Positions 16,818 to 24,029 of a DNA stretch of 64,000 bases are shown piece by piece; the first letter of the stretch is position 1, and every line of letters begins with the position of its first letter. The notes beneath the pieces were generated by a model that had not been told where the DNA came from, ran no database searches, and saw nothing but the letters and a program-made list of their open reading frames with translations. The position numbers were made by a program, and so were the translations under genes. Origin of the DNA: RH-AL1 sp965214415 (lineage in GTDB: Bacteria > Pseudomonadota > Alphaproteobacteria > Rhizobiales > Beijerinckiaceae); NCBI GenBank assembly GCA_965214415.1, contig CBDCBQ010000003.1:2356001-2420000 (forward strand), given 5' to 3'.

Positions 16818-17744
16818 ATGCTGGGCGGATATTCATTCGGCGACCTCGGATCGATCTTCGTGATGCAGGGCTTCGCGGGCCTGATCCTGTTCTCGGTCTT
16901 CGTACTGATGGCGCTCGGCCTCGCGATCATCTTCGGCCAGATGGGCGTGATCAACATGGCGCACGGGGAGTTCATGATCCTCGGCGCCTACATGACCTAC
17001 TTCACGTCGCGCGCGTTCCAGGCGTACCTTCCCTCGCTGTTCGGCGCGTATTTCTTCGTCGCCGTCGTGATCGCCTTCCTCGCATCTGGCGCACTCGGGC
17101 TCCTGGTGGAATGGGCGCTGATCAGGCGACTCTACCACCGCCCACTCGACACCTTGCTCGCGACCTGGGGCCTCAGCCTCATCCTCCAGCAAGTCTATCG
17201 CTCGGTGTTCGGCGCGCGCGAAGTCGGCGTCGACCTGCCGCAGTGGATGCTCGGCTCCTGGCACGCCACCGATACGATCGAGATCCCGATCAACGGCATG
17301 ATCATCATGGGCCTGACCATCCTCATCACGGTCGTCGTCGGCTATCTCATGTATCGGTCGCGCTGGGGCCGCTCGGTTCGCGCCGTGGTGCAGAACCGTC
17401 CGATCGCCGGCGCCGTCGGCATCAATACCGATCGGGTCGATCGCTACACGTTCGGGATCGGCTGCGGCATCGCCGGCATCGCCGGCTCGGCCTTCACGAT
17501 GATCGGTTCGACAGGGCCGACCTCCGGCCAGCTCTACATCGTCAACGCCTTTTTGATCGTCGTCTTCGGCGGCGCGCAGAGCCTGATCGGCACGATCGCG
17601 TCGGCGTTCTCGATCTCGCAGACGCAGTCGACGCTCGAGTTCTTCCTTTCGGGCTCGATGGCATCGGTCATCACGCTCCTCCTCGTCGTCGGCATCCTGA
17701 TGCTGCGGCCGCAGGGGCTCTTCGCTCTCAAGGTTCGGCGCTAG
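16818..17744 (+). CDS. urtB: Urea/amide ABC transporter permease UrtB
   Basis: Inner-membrane permease of 308 residues, LivH-like. It has about eight hydrophobic segments and the family landmark LGLAIIFGQMGVINMAHGEF at residues about 32-51, followed by LLATWGLSLILQQ. The C-terminal RPQGLFALKVRR ending is typical. I chose the ATG at 16818 with AGAGGA just upstream; the open frame from 16638 adds 60 residues with no membrane segment. It pairs with UrtC to form the channel, energised by UrtD and UrtE. The 247-base gap to urtA holds a strong hairpin, and the gene is nine bases upstream of urtC. Confidence 0.94.
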   Translation: MLGGYSFGDLGSIFVMQGFAGLILFSVFVLMALGLAIIFGQMGVINMAHGEFMILGAYMTYFTSRAFQAYLPSLFGAYFFVAVVIAFLASGALGLLVEWALIRRLYHRPLDTLLATWGLSLILQQVYRSVFGAREVGVDLPQWMLGSWHATDTIEIPINGMIIMGLTILITVVVGYLMYRSRWGRSVRAVVQNRPIAGAVGINTDRVDRYTFGIGCGIAGIAGSAFTMIGSTGPTSGQLYIVNAFLIVVFGGAQSLIGTIASAFSISQTQSTLEFFLSGSMASVITLLLVVGILMLRPQGLFALKVRR

Positions 17745-17753
17745 GAGCCAACG

Positions 17754-18884
17754 ATGCCCAACGGAATCCCGTTCTTCGGACGTGCCGGCTGGCTCAACCT
17801 GGCGATCCTCGCGGTCGTCCTGCTCGTCGTGTTTCCGGCTCTGCTCGATCCGTTTCGCCTCAACCTTGTCGGCAAGTACCTCACCTACGCGTTCGTCGCT
17901 CTCGGCCTCGTCATCTGCTGGGGCTACGGCGGCATTCTGAGCCTGGGACAAGGCGTGTTCTTCGGCCTCGGCGGCTATTGCATGGCGATGTATCTCAAGC
18001 TCGAGGCCTCGAGCGTCGCCAACACCAAGATCCAGTCGACTCCGGGCATCCCCGACTTCATGGACTGGAACCAGCTGGCCGCGCTGCCGACCATCTGGCT
18101 GCCTTTCAAGAGCTTTCCGTTGACGCTGATCGCCGTCTTCGTCGTGCCCACCCTGCTCGCCTTCATTCTCAGCTACGCGATGTTCAAGCGGCGCGTCGGC
18201 GGCGTCTATTTCGCGATCATCACGCAAGCGGTCGCCTCGATCCTGACGATCCTCATCATCGGCCAGCAGGGCTATACCGGCGGCGTCAACGGCATCACCG
18301 ACCTGCGAACGCTGCACGGCTGGGACATCCGCACCGACCACGCGCACACGATCCTCTATTACGTCAACGCGATCCTGCTGCTCGCCTGCCTCCTGGTCGG
18401 CCAGTACATCACGCGCTCGAAGCTCGGCCGCATCCTGGTCGCGATGCGCAGCAAGGTCGATCGCGTGCGCTTCTCCGGCTATTCGGTCGCCAGCTTCCAG
18501 GTCTTCGCGTTCTGCGTGGCGGCGATGTTCGCGGCGATCGGGGGCGCGATGTTCACGCTGCAGGTCGGCTTCATGTCGCCGTCCTTCGTCGGCATCGTGC
18601 CCTCGATCGAGATGGTGATCTACACCGCCGTCGGCGGCCGGCTGTCGCTGTTTGGCGCGATCTACGGCACGCTGCTCGTCAACTACGCCAAGTCGAGCTT
18701 CTCCGAGGCCTTCCCGCAGCTCTGGCAGCTCGGCCTCGGCGCGCTCTTCATCGTCGTCGTGCTCCTGTTTCCGAATGGCCTCGCGGGGATCTACCGCTCG
18801 ATGGTCGAGCCGCGCGTGCGCAAGCTTCTCGGCGCCCGCGCGGTCAAGGAACCCGGCGACGCCCTGCAGATCCCGGCGGAGTGA
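17754..18884 (+). CDS. urtC: Urea/amide ABC transporter permease UrtC
   Basis: Second permease, 376 residues, LivM-like with about ten hydrophobic segments. Family signatures include ICWGYGGILSLGQGVFFGLG (residues about 57-76), GGVYFAIITQAVASIL and GGVNGITDLRTLHG. The C-terminal part reads GGRLSLFGAIYGTLLVNYAK and LFPNGLAGIYRS, as expected for UrtC. The start ATG follows an AGGAG site placed four bases after the urtB stop. The urtD start lies six bases after its stop, consistent with one transcript. Nothing is unusual in length or motifs. Confidence 0.95.
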   Translation: MPNGIPFFGRAGWLNLAILAVVLLVVFPALLDPFRLNLVGKYLTYAFVALGLVICWGYGGILSLGQGVFFGLGGYCMAMYLKLEASSVANTKIQSTPGIPDFMDWNQLAALPTIWLPFKSFPLTLIAVFVVPTLLAFILSYAMFKRRVGGVYFAIITQAVASILTILIIGQQGYTGGVNGITDLRTLHGWDIRTDHAHTILYYVNAILLLACLLVGQYITRSKLGRILVAMRSKVDRVRFSGYSVASFQVFAFCVAAMFAAIGGAMFTLQVGFMSPSFVGIVPSIEMVIYTAVGGRLSLFGAIYGTLLVNYAKSSFSEAFPQLWQLGLGALFIVVVLLFPNGLAGIYRSMVEPRVRKLLGARAVKEPGDALQIPAE

Positions 18885-18889
18885 GCGAC

Positions 18890-19633
18890 ATGAGCGAAAC
18901 CGATTTCCTCCTCGCGGTCGAGCATCTCACCGTCTCGTTCGACGGGTTCAAGGCGGTCAACGACCTCACCTTCTACCTCGACGAGAAGGACATCCGCGTC
19001 ATCATCGGCCCGAACGGCGCGGGCAAGACGACCGTGCTCGACCTCATTTGTGGCAAAACTAAAGCGAGCGAAGGCTCGATCAAGTTTCGCAACCGCGAGC
19101 TGACCAAGCTGAAGGAAAACGAGATCGTCCGCGCGGGCGTCGGCCGCAAGTTCCAGACACCCTCGATCTACGACGATCTGACGGTCTTCGAGAACCTCGA
19201 GATCTCCTATCCGAAGGGCCGCAGCGTCTTCGGCGCGCTGACGTTCAAGCGCGATCAGGCCGTGATCGATCGCGTCGAGGAGATCGCCGAGATCATCTTC
19301 CTCAAGGACCAGCTCAACCAGAGCGCGGAGTATCTCAGCCACGGGCAGAAGCAATGGCTCGAGATCGGCATGCTGCTGATCCAGGACCCCGATCTTCTGA
19401 TGCTCGACGAGCCGGTCGCCGGCATGAGCGTCAGCGAGCGCGTCAAGACGGCCGAGCTGCTCAACCGCATCATCGCCGATCGCTCGGTGATCGTGATCGA
19501 GCACGACATGAAGTTCGTCGAGGACATCGCCCGCAAGGTCACCGTCCTGCACCAGGGCAAGATCCTCTCCGAGGGGACGATGGCGCAAGTGAAGAGCGAT
19601 CCGAAGGTCGTCGAAGTCTATCTCGGGCATTGA
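18890..19633 (+). CDS. urtD: Urea/amide ABC transporter ATPase UrtD
   Basis: ATP-binding subunit of 247 residues, LivG-like. The Walker A motif GPNGAGKTT begins at Gly40, the Q-loop is in GRKFQTPSIYDDLTVFENLE, the ABC signature appears as YLSHGQKQWLEIGM (a variant of LSGGQ seen in UrtD), Walker B is LLMLDEPVAGMS, and the switch histidine is in VIVIEHDMKFVED. The variant SHGQ signature is normal for this family and not a defect. The ATG at 18890 lies six bases after urtC. It works with UrtE on the UrtBC channel. Confidence 0.95.
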   Translation: MSETDFLLAVEHLTVSFDGFKAVNDLTFYLDEKDIRVIIGPNGAGKTTVLDLICGKTKASEGSIKFRNRELTKLKENEIVRAGVGRKFQTPSIYDDLTVFENLEISYPKGRSVFGALTFKRDQAVIDRVEEIAEIIFLKDQLNQSAEYLSHGQKQWLEIGMLLIQDPDLLMLDEPVAGMSVSERVKTAELLNRIIADRSVIVIEHDMKFVEDIARKVTVLHQGKILSEGTMAQVKSDPKVVEVYLGH

Positions 19634-19644
19634 GGGACAGGCCG

Positions 19645-20343
19645 ATGCAATCCGTTCTCGGGATCGACGACATGCACGTGGCCTACGGCCAGAGCGAGGT
19701 CCTGCACGGGCTGAACCTGGCGGTCGGCAAGAACGAGATCGTCGCGCTGATGGGGCGCAACGGCATGGGCAAGACGACGCTCATGAAAGCGCTGATGGGT
19801 CTCATCCCGACGCGACGGGGTACCGTGCACGTGGAAGCCGCGGATATCACGTCCATGACGTCATACCAGCGCGTCGCCAGGGGCATCGCGTACGTGCCGC
19901 AAGGCCGCATGGTCTTCTCGACCATGACGGTGGAGGAGAACATCGAAACGGGTCTCGGCAGGGCGAAGAAGAGTTCGATGATGGCCGATATCTACGCGCT
20001 GTTCCCGGTGCTGAAGGAGATGCGCAAGCGGCGCGGCGGCAATCTCTCCGGCGGCCAGCAGCAACAGCTGGCGATCGCCCGGGCGCTGGCAAGCGAGCCG
20101 AAGGTGCTGCTGCTCGATGAGCCGACCGAGGGGATCCAGCCCTCCATCATCCGCGAGATGGGCCGCACCTTGAAGCGCATCCGCGACGAGCGCGGCCTGT
20201 CGATCCTGGTCTCCGAGCAAGTCTTGAGCTTCGCGCTCGATGTCGCCGATCGCGTGGTCGTCATCGAGAACGGCAACCTCGTCCACGAAGAGGCGGTCGG
20301 CGCGATCGACGCGGAGAAGATCTCGAGCTTTCTGTCTGTTTGA
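19645..20343 (+). CDS. urtE: Urea/amide ABC transporter ATPase UrtE
   Basis: ATP-binding subunit of 232 residues, LivF-like. Walker A GRNGMGKTT begins at Gly37, the signature is NLSGGQQQQLAIARAL, Walker B is VLLLDEPTEGIQPSII, and the switch region is LSILVSEQ, with Gln in place of the usual His as in other UrtE and LivF proteins. The motif IEGIQP/TEGIQP marks the group. The ATG at 19645 has GAGGGAC upstream; the longer frame from 19354 overlaps urtD and is not used. It is 11 bases downstream of urtD and 39 bases upstream of fmdA. Confidence 0.95.
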   Translation: MQSVLGIDDMHVAYGQSEVLHGLNLAVGKNEIVALMGRNGMGKTTLMKALMGLIPTRRGTVHVEAADITSMTSYQRVARGIAYVPQGRMVFSTMTVEENIETGLGRAKKSSMMADIYALFPVLKEMRKRRGGNLSGGQQQQLAIARALASEPKVLLLDEPTEGIQPSIIREMGRTLKRIRDERGLSILVSEQVLSFALDVADRVVVIENGNLVHEEAVGAIDAEKISSFLSV

Positions 20344-20382
20344 GCTCGCGATGATGTTCGATTTTCAGCAAAGGAGTGCAGC

Positions 20383-21612
20383 ATGACCGAGACGATCATC
20401 AAGGTGGACTTGTCGCAGTCGGCCTACGACAACGAGATGGTACATAATCGTTGGCATCCCGACATTCCGATGGTGGCCACCGTCAAGCCGGGCGACGACT
20501 TCATCATCGAGACCTACGATTGGACCGGCGGCTTCATCAAGAACGACAACGACGCCTCCGATGTGCGCGACATCGACCTCTCGATCGTGCACTTCCTGTC
20601 AGGCCCGATCGGCGTCAAGGGTGCCGAACCGGGCGATCTTCTCGTGGTCGACATCCTCGACATCGGCCCGATCACCGGCAACGAGTGGGGCTTCAACGGC
20701 GCCTTCTCGCGCAAGAACGGCGGCGGCTTTCTAACCGACCATTTCCCGACGGCCCAGAAATCGATCTGGGACATCAAGGGCATGTACACGAGCTCGCGCC
20801 ACGTGCCGGGCGTCCACTTCGCCGGCCTGGTCCATCCGGGCCTGATCGGCTGCCTGCCCGACCCCAAGCTGCTCGAGCTGTGGAACGAGCGCGAGACGGC
20901 GTTCATCGCCGCCAACCCCGACCATCCGACCGGCGTCGCCAACCCGCCGTTCGCGGCGACCGCGCACATGGGCGCGCTGAAGGGCGAGGCCAAGGCCAAG
21001 GCCGCGGCCACCGGCGCGCGCACCGTCCCGCCGCGCGAGCACGGCGGCAACATGGACATCAAGGATCTGTCGCGCGGCTCGAAGATCTACTTCCCCGTCT
21101 ACGTGCCCGGCGCCGGTCTCTCGATGGGCGACCTCCACTTCAGCCAGGGCGACGGCGAGATCACCTTCTGCGGCGCGATCGAGATGGCAGGTTGGCTGCA
21201 CCTCAAGGTCGATATCATCAAGGACGGGATGAAGAAGTACGGCATCAAGAGCCCGATCTTCAAGCCGTCGCCGATCAAGCCGAATTACACCGACTATCTC
21301 ATCTTCGACGGCATCTCGGTCGACGAGATGGGCAAGCAATATTATCTGGACGTCGGCGTCGCCTATCGTCAGGCGTGCCTTGCCGCCATCGAGTATCTGA
21401 AGAAGTTCGGATATTCCGGCGAGCAGGCCTACTCGATCCTCGGCACGGCGCCGGTGCAGGGCCACATCTCGGGCGTCGTCGACGTGCCGAATGCCTGCGC
21501 GACGCTTTGGATCCCAACGGAGATCTTCGACTTCGACATCAATCCGGGCATGGCCGGCCCGACCAAGTTCCTCGATGGCAGCATCCAGCTGCCGATGGCC
21601 CCGGATCTATAG
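20383..21612 (+). CDS. fmdA: Formamidase/acetamidase FmdA
   Basis: Amidohydrolase of 409 residues, which splits formamide (and to some degree other short amides) into ammonia and the carboxylic acid in the cytoplasm. The family is recognised from HNRWHPDIP, VKPGDDFIIETYDWTGGFIKN, GPIGVKGAEPGDLLVVDILDI, VPGVHFAGLVHPGLIGCLP and GDLHFSQGDGEITFCGAIEM. Length is normal. An AAGGAG site lies seven bases before the ATG. It follows urtE by 39 bases and precedes fmdB by eight, so uptake and hydrolysis are probably made from one message. In Methylophilus, homologous transporter genes (fmdDEF) flank fmdA, which supports amides as substrate. Confidence 0.95.
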   Translation: MTETIIKVDLSQSAYDNEMVHNRWHPDIPMVATVKPGDDFIIETYDWTGGFIKNDNDASDVRDIDLSIVHFLSGPIGVKGAEPGDLLVVDILDIGPITGNEWGFNGAFSRKNGGGFLTDHFPTAQKSIWDIKGMYTSSRHVPGVHFAGLVHPGLIGCLPDPKLLELWNERETAFIAANPDHPTGVANPPFAATAHMGALKGEAKAKAAATGARTVPPREHGGNMDIKDLSRGSKIYFPVYVPGAGLSMGDLHFSQGDGEITFCGAIEMAGWLHLKVDIIKDGMKKYGIKSPIFKPSPIKPNYTDYLIFDGISVDEMGKQYYLDVGVAYRQACLAAIEYLKKFGYSGEQAYSILGTAPVQGHISGVVDVPNACATLWIPTEIFDFDINPGMAGPTKFLDGSIQLPMAPDL

Positions 21613-21620
21613 GGGCCGCC

Positions 21621-21941
21621 ATGCCGATCTACGATTACGACTGCGCCGCCTGCGGGCCGTTCTCGGACTTCCGTCCGATGGCGGATTACGACAAGCCGGC
21701 ACCCTGCGATACGTGCGGGGCGCCATCGCCCCGCGCGATACTGAGCGCGCCGGCGCTGGCGATGATGGACGGCGGCGCCCGTCAGGGCATGGCGATCAAC
21801 GAGCTGTCGCGTCACGAGCCACGGCGCGGCGCGGCGCATCCCAGCGGCTGCGGCTGTTGCAAGCCTTCGGCGCGGACCGCGGCGGCGGCCGGGGCTGCGA
21901 AGTCCTTTCCCAACGCCCGGCCCTGGATGATCAGCCACTAG
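21621..21941 (+). CDS. fmdB: FmdB-type zinc ribbon protein
   Basis: 106 residues. The N-terminus MPIYDYDCAACG and the four cysteines C8, C11, C29 and C32 form the zinc ribbon of the FmdB/CxxC family; a second cluster GCGCCKPS follows near residue 82. FmdB of Methylophilus is described as a regulator of the formamidase genes, but the biochemical role of the family is not settled. It starts eight bases after fmdA, with AGGGG upstream, and belongs to the same operon. Confidence 0.88.
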   Translation: MPIYDYDCAACGPFSDFRPMADYDKPAPCDTCGAPSPRAILSAPALAMMDGGARQGMAINELSRHEPRRGAAHPSGCGCCKPSARTAAAAGAAKSFPNARPWMISH

Positions 21942-22024
21942 ACCCCGGTGCGCGACGCGTGCCGCCGCGCACCGACCCGCCCGGCCAATCCCGGGCGGCA
22001 ACCTCGAGCAGAAGAGACTAGGTC

Positions 22025-22219
22025 ATGTTGTACGTCGTCGAGGTCACGCGCGCCTATCTGGGCTCGCTCGATACGGTGAAGGTCGGGACATACATTTTGG
22101 CCCTTGATCTCGGCCTGCTCGCGACCCTCGCGGTGAATTGGGAGAGACTCAGCAAGCGAAAAGAAACCGCGCCGACAGGCAAACCGAGGCAGGCGGACCA
22201 AGAAGGCGACCATTGCTGA
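22025..22219 (+). CDS. Small single-span membrane protein (hypothetical)
   Basis: 64 residues with one hydrophobic segment (VGTYILALDLGLLATLAVNW, residues about 20-39) and a charged tail. Third positions are GC-rich in the first two thirds, and GAAGAGA lies upstream of the ATG. It follows fmdB by 83 bases on the same strand. I do not recognise a family, and it could be a chance open frame. Confidence 0.35.
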   Translation: MLYVVEVTRAYLGSLDTVKVGTYILALDLGLLATLAVNWERLSKRKETAPTGKPRQADQEGDHC

Positions 22220-22432
22220 CGCGCTTTCCATCTCGGATGAAGACGCCGGGCGCTCCTGCGGGAATTTCGTTCGCGCCGGTCGGCTCAAGGTTCCTCGCCG
22301 ATTGAGCCTGCCCTCTTTGCTTCCCTCGGGCCGCGCCACGGCGTTTCGCCGCGCTGCTGCGCGCGCTCCGCGATGGCGTGGAACGGCGCCATGTTGCCCT
22401 CGTGCAGTGCGGACGAAGCAGTGCAACAGGTC

Positions 22433-22630
22433 CTATTCGGCGCTGGTCAAGACGAACTCGCGGCCGTTTGCGGTCAGGCAGACGGTACGTGCGCCCAGGT
22501 CCACGGTGAGATCACCGATACGCAGCCGCTCGGCGGCGCGCACGGCGAATCCTTCCCGGCCGAGGAAGCCCGCGAGCAGGTTCCTGATCTCCGCGTCGTC
22601 CTCGACGACGGCAATGGCGGCGGCGAACAT
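22433..22630 (-). pseudogene. OmpR-type response regulator with the middle deleted
   Basis: The 65 residues begin like a receiver domain (AIAVVEDDAEIRNLLAGFL, then GREGFAVRAAE) and pass without a break into the beginning of an OmpR-family winged helix (RLRIGDLTVDLGARTV, then FVLTSAE). About 95-100 residues that would hold the phosphoacceptor Asp and the rest of the receiver are missing. The frame then meets TAG where a Phe codon is usual (SAEF), followed by DLL. No further DNA-binding part is recognisable. It is therefore a remnant of a two-component regulator, probably once linked to the RND pump genes just upstream on the same strand. Confidence 0.75.
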
Positions 22631-22754
22631 GAGCGCAGAATAGCGGCATGACGCGCCGCGACAAGGCGCGGCGGCGACCCGTTACAAATTGCAAACTCCC
22701 TGGCTCTGCCTGTCACACCGCCGTTCCGCACTGGCTATCCGACCGAGATGGACC

Positions 22755-24017
22755 TTACGAGTGCGGCGTCTCGTCGACCGGCGAGGCTTGGGTCGGCGCC
22801 ATCGCGGACGCGGTACCTGTCGAGGCGGGTTCGCCGTCGATCTTGACGATATCGCCTTCGCTCGTCGATTCCTGCGGGTTGTCGATCAGGCGATCGGCAA
22901 TGGCGACGCCGCTCTTGATCTCGACGTCGGCGCCGAGGTTGTGGCCGAGCACCACGGGCCGCAGCTCGACCCTGTGGTCGGCGTCGACGCGCGCGACCTC
23001 GATGCCGTTCTTCACGAACACCAGCGCCGTCGTCGGGATGCGGAGCGTGGCGCCGTCCGACGGGATGTGGAAATGGACCTCGGCGAACGAGCCGGGCCAC
23101 AGCTCGCCGTTCGGATTGGGCGACTGCAGCTCGACCAGCGCCGTCCGCGACGCCTCGGCCACCGCGTTCGAGGTCGTCACCACCTCGGCCGGGAAGGTCG
23201 CGTGCTTGCCGATGACCGCCAGCGTCGCCTTCAGGCCCGGCTTCATCGCCTCGAGAAACGCCTGCGGCACGTTCACGTAGGTGCGCATGCGGTGCAGGTC
23301 CGCGACCTGGAACAGCGGGTGGCCGGACTTGCCCTCGGCGGTGACGAGGTCGCCGATGTCGACGTTGCGCGCGGTGACGATCCCGTCGAACGGCGCGACG
23401 ATCTTCTCGAAGCGGGCCAGCTCCTCGAGCCGGCTCACGGCCGCGCCCTGGGCCGCGATGTTGGCCTTGGCGACCTCGACCGCCGCCTGGCGCGAGGCGG
23501 CGGCGAACCGATCCGTGTCGCCGCGCTGCGCGCTCGACCAGCCTTGCGTGACGAGCTGCGAGGTCCGCTTCTCGGTGACGACCGACAGATCCGCGTCGGC
23601 CTGCGCCTGCACCTGGGCGGCCTTGAGCTGGATCAACTGGGCGCGGCCTTGGGCGAGCTGCTGGTCGAGGTCGGGCGCCGAGATCGTCGCCAGCACGTCG
23701 CCCTTCTTGACGTGGGCGCCGATGTCCTTGCTCCAGGAGGTGATGTAGCCGCTTGCCCGCGCGAACAGCGAGCCCGTCGTGTAGGCGTTGACCGTGCCCG
23801 GCAGGGTCAGCTCCTGCTCGTCGGGGCCGCGCTTGGCGTGCACGACCCGCACGGTCGGGATCGCCTGGGCGTCGGTCCAGGCATCGACCTGCTGCATGCT
23901 CGTGGCGCGGTTGACGACGCCAAAGGCGGCCAGCGCCGCGCCGCCGACCCCGATGACGCAGAGGACGAACAGCACGCGCCACTTGGACGGCGGGGCGATC
24001 TTTGGGTCGGATGCCAT
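22755..24017 (-). CDS. RND efflux periplasmic adaptor (HlyD/AcrA family)
   Basis: 420 residues. An N-terminal membrane anchor (WRVLFVLCVIGVGGAALAAF, residues about 13-32) is followed by the lipoyl/barrel-sandwich halves (GYITSWSKDIGAHVKKGDVLATI near 90 and RFEKIVAPFDGIVTARNVDIGD near 205), a coiled-coil hairpin between them (rich in Q and A, about 115-195), and the beta-barrel part with LWPGSFAEVHFHI. It joins the inner-membrane pump to an outer-membrane channel. The pump gene lies immediately upstream on the same strand with a 12-base gap. No outer-membrane partner is next to it; the NodT-type lipoprotein 35 kb away belongs to another cluster. Confidence 0.92.
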   Translation of the reverse strand: MASDPKIAPPSKWRVLFVLCVIGVGGAALAAFGVVNRATSMQQVDAWTDAQAIPTVRVVHAKRGPDEQELTLPGTVNAYTTGSLFARASGYITSWSKDIGAHVKKGDVLATISAPDLDQQLAQGRAQLIQLKAAQVQAQADADLSVVTEKRTSQLVTQGWSSAQRGDTDRFAAASRQAAVEVAKANIAAQGAAVSRLEELARFEKIVAPFDGIVTARNVDIGDLVTAEGKSGHPLFQVADLHRMRTYVNVPQAFLEAMKPGLKATLAVIGKHATFPAEVVTTSNAVAEASRTALVELQSPNPNGELWPGSFAEVHFHIPSDGATLRIPTTALVFVKNGIEVARVDADHRVELRPVVLGHNLGADVEIKSGVAIADRLIDNPQESTSEGDIVKIDGEPASTGTASAMAPTQASPVDETPHS

Positions 24018-24029
24018 GATCTCTTCCGG

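Noticed and set aside
19360..19375. SHGQ instead of SGGQ in UrtD as a defect
   Set aside because: This variant signature is usual in the UrtD group, so the ATPase should work.
21942..22426. Minus-strand frame after the broken regulator as its missing C-terminus
   Set aside because: Past the DLL codons no winged-helix residues are recognisable in any frame.
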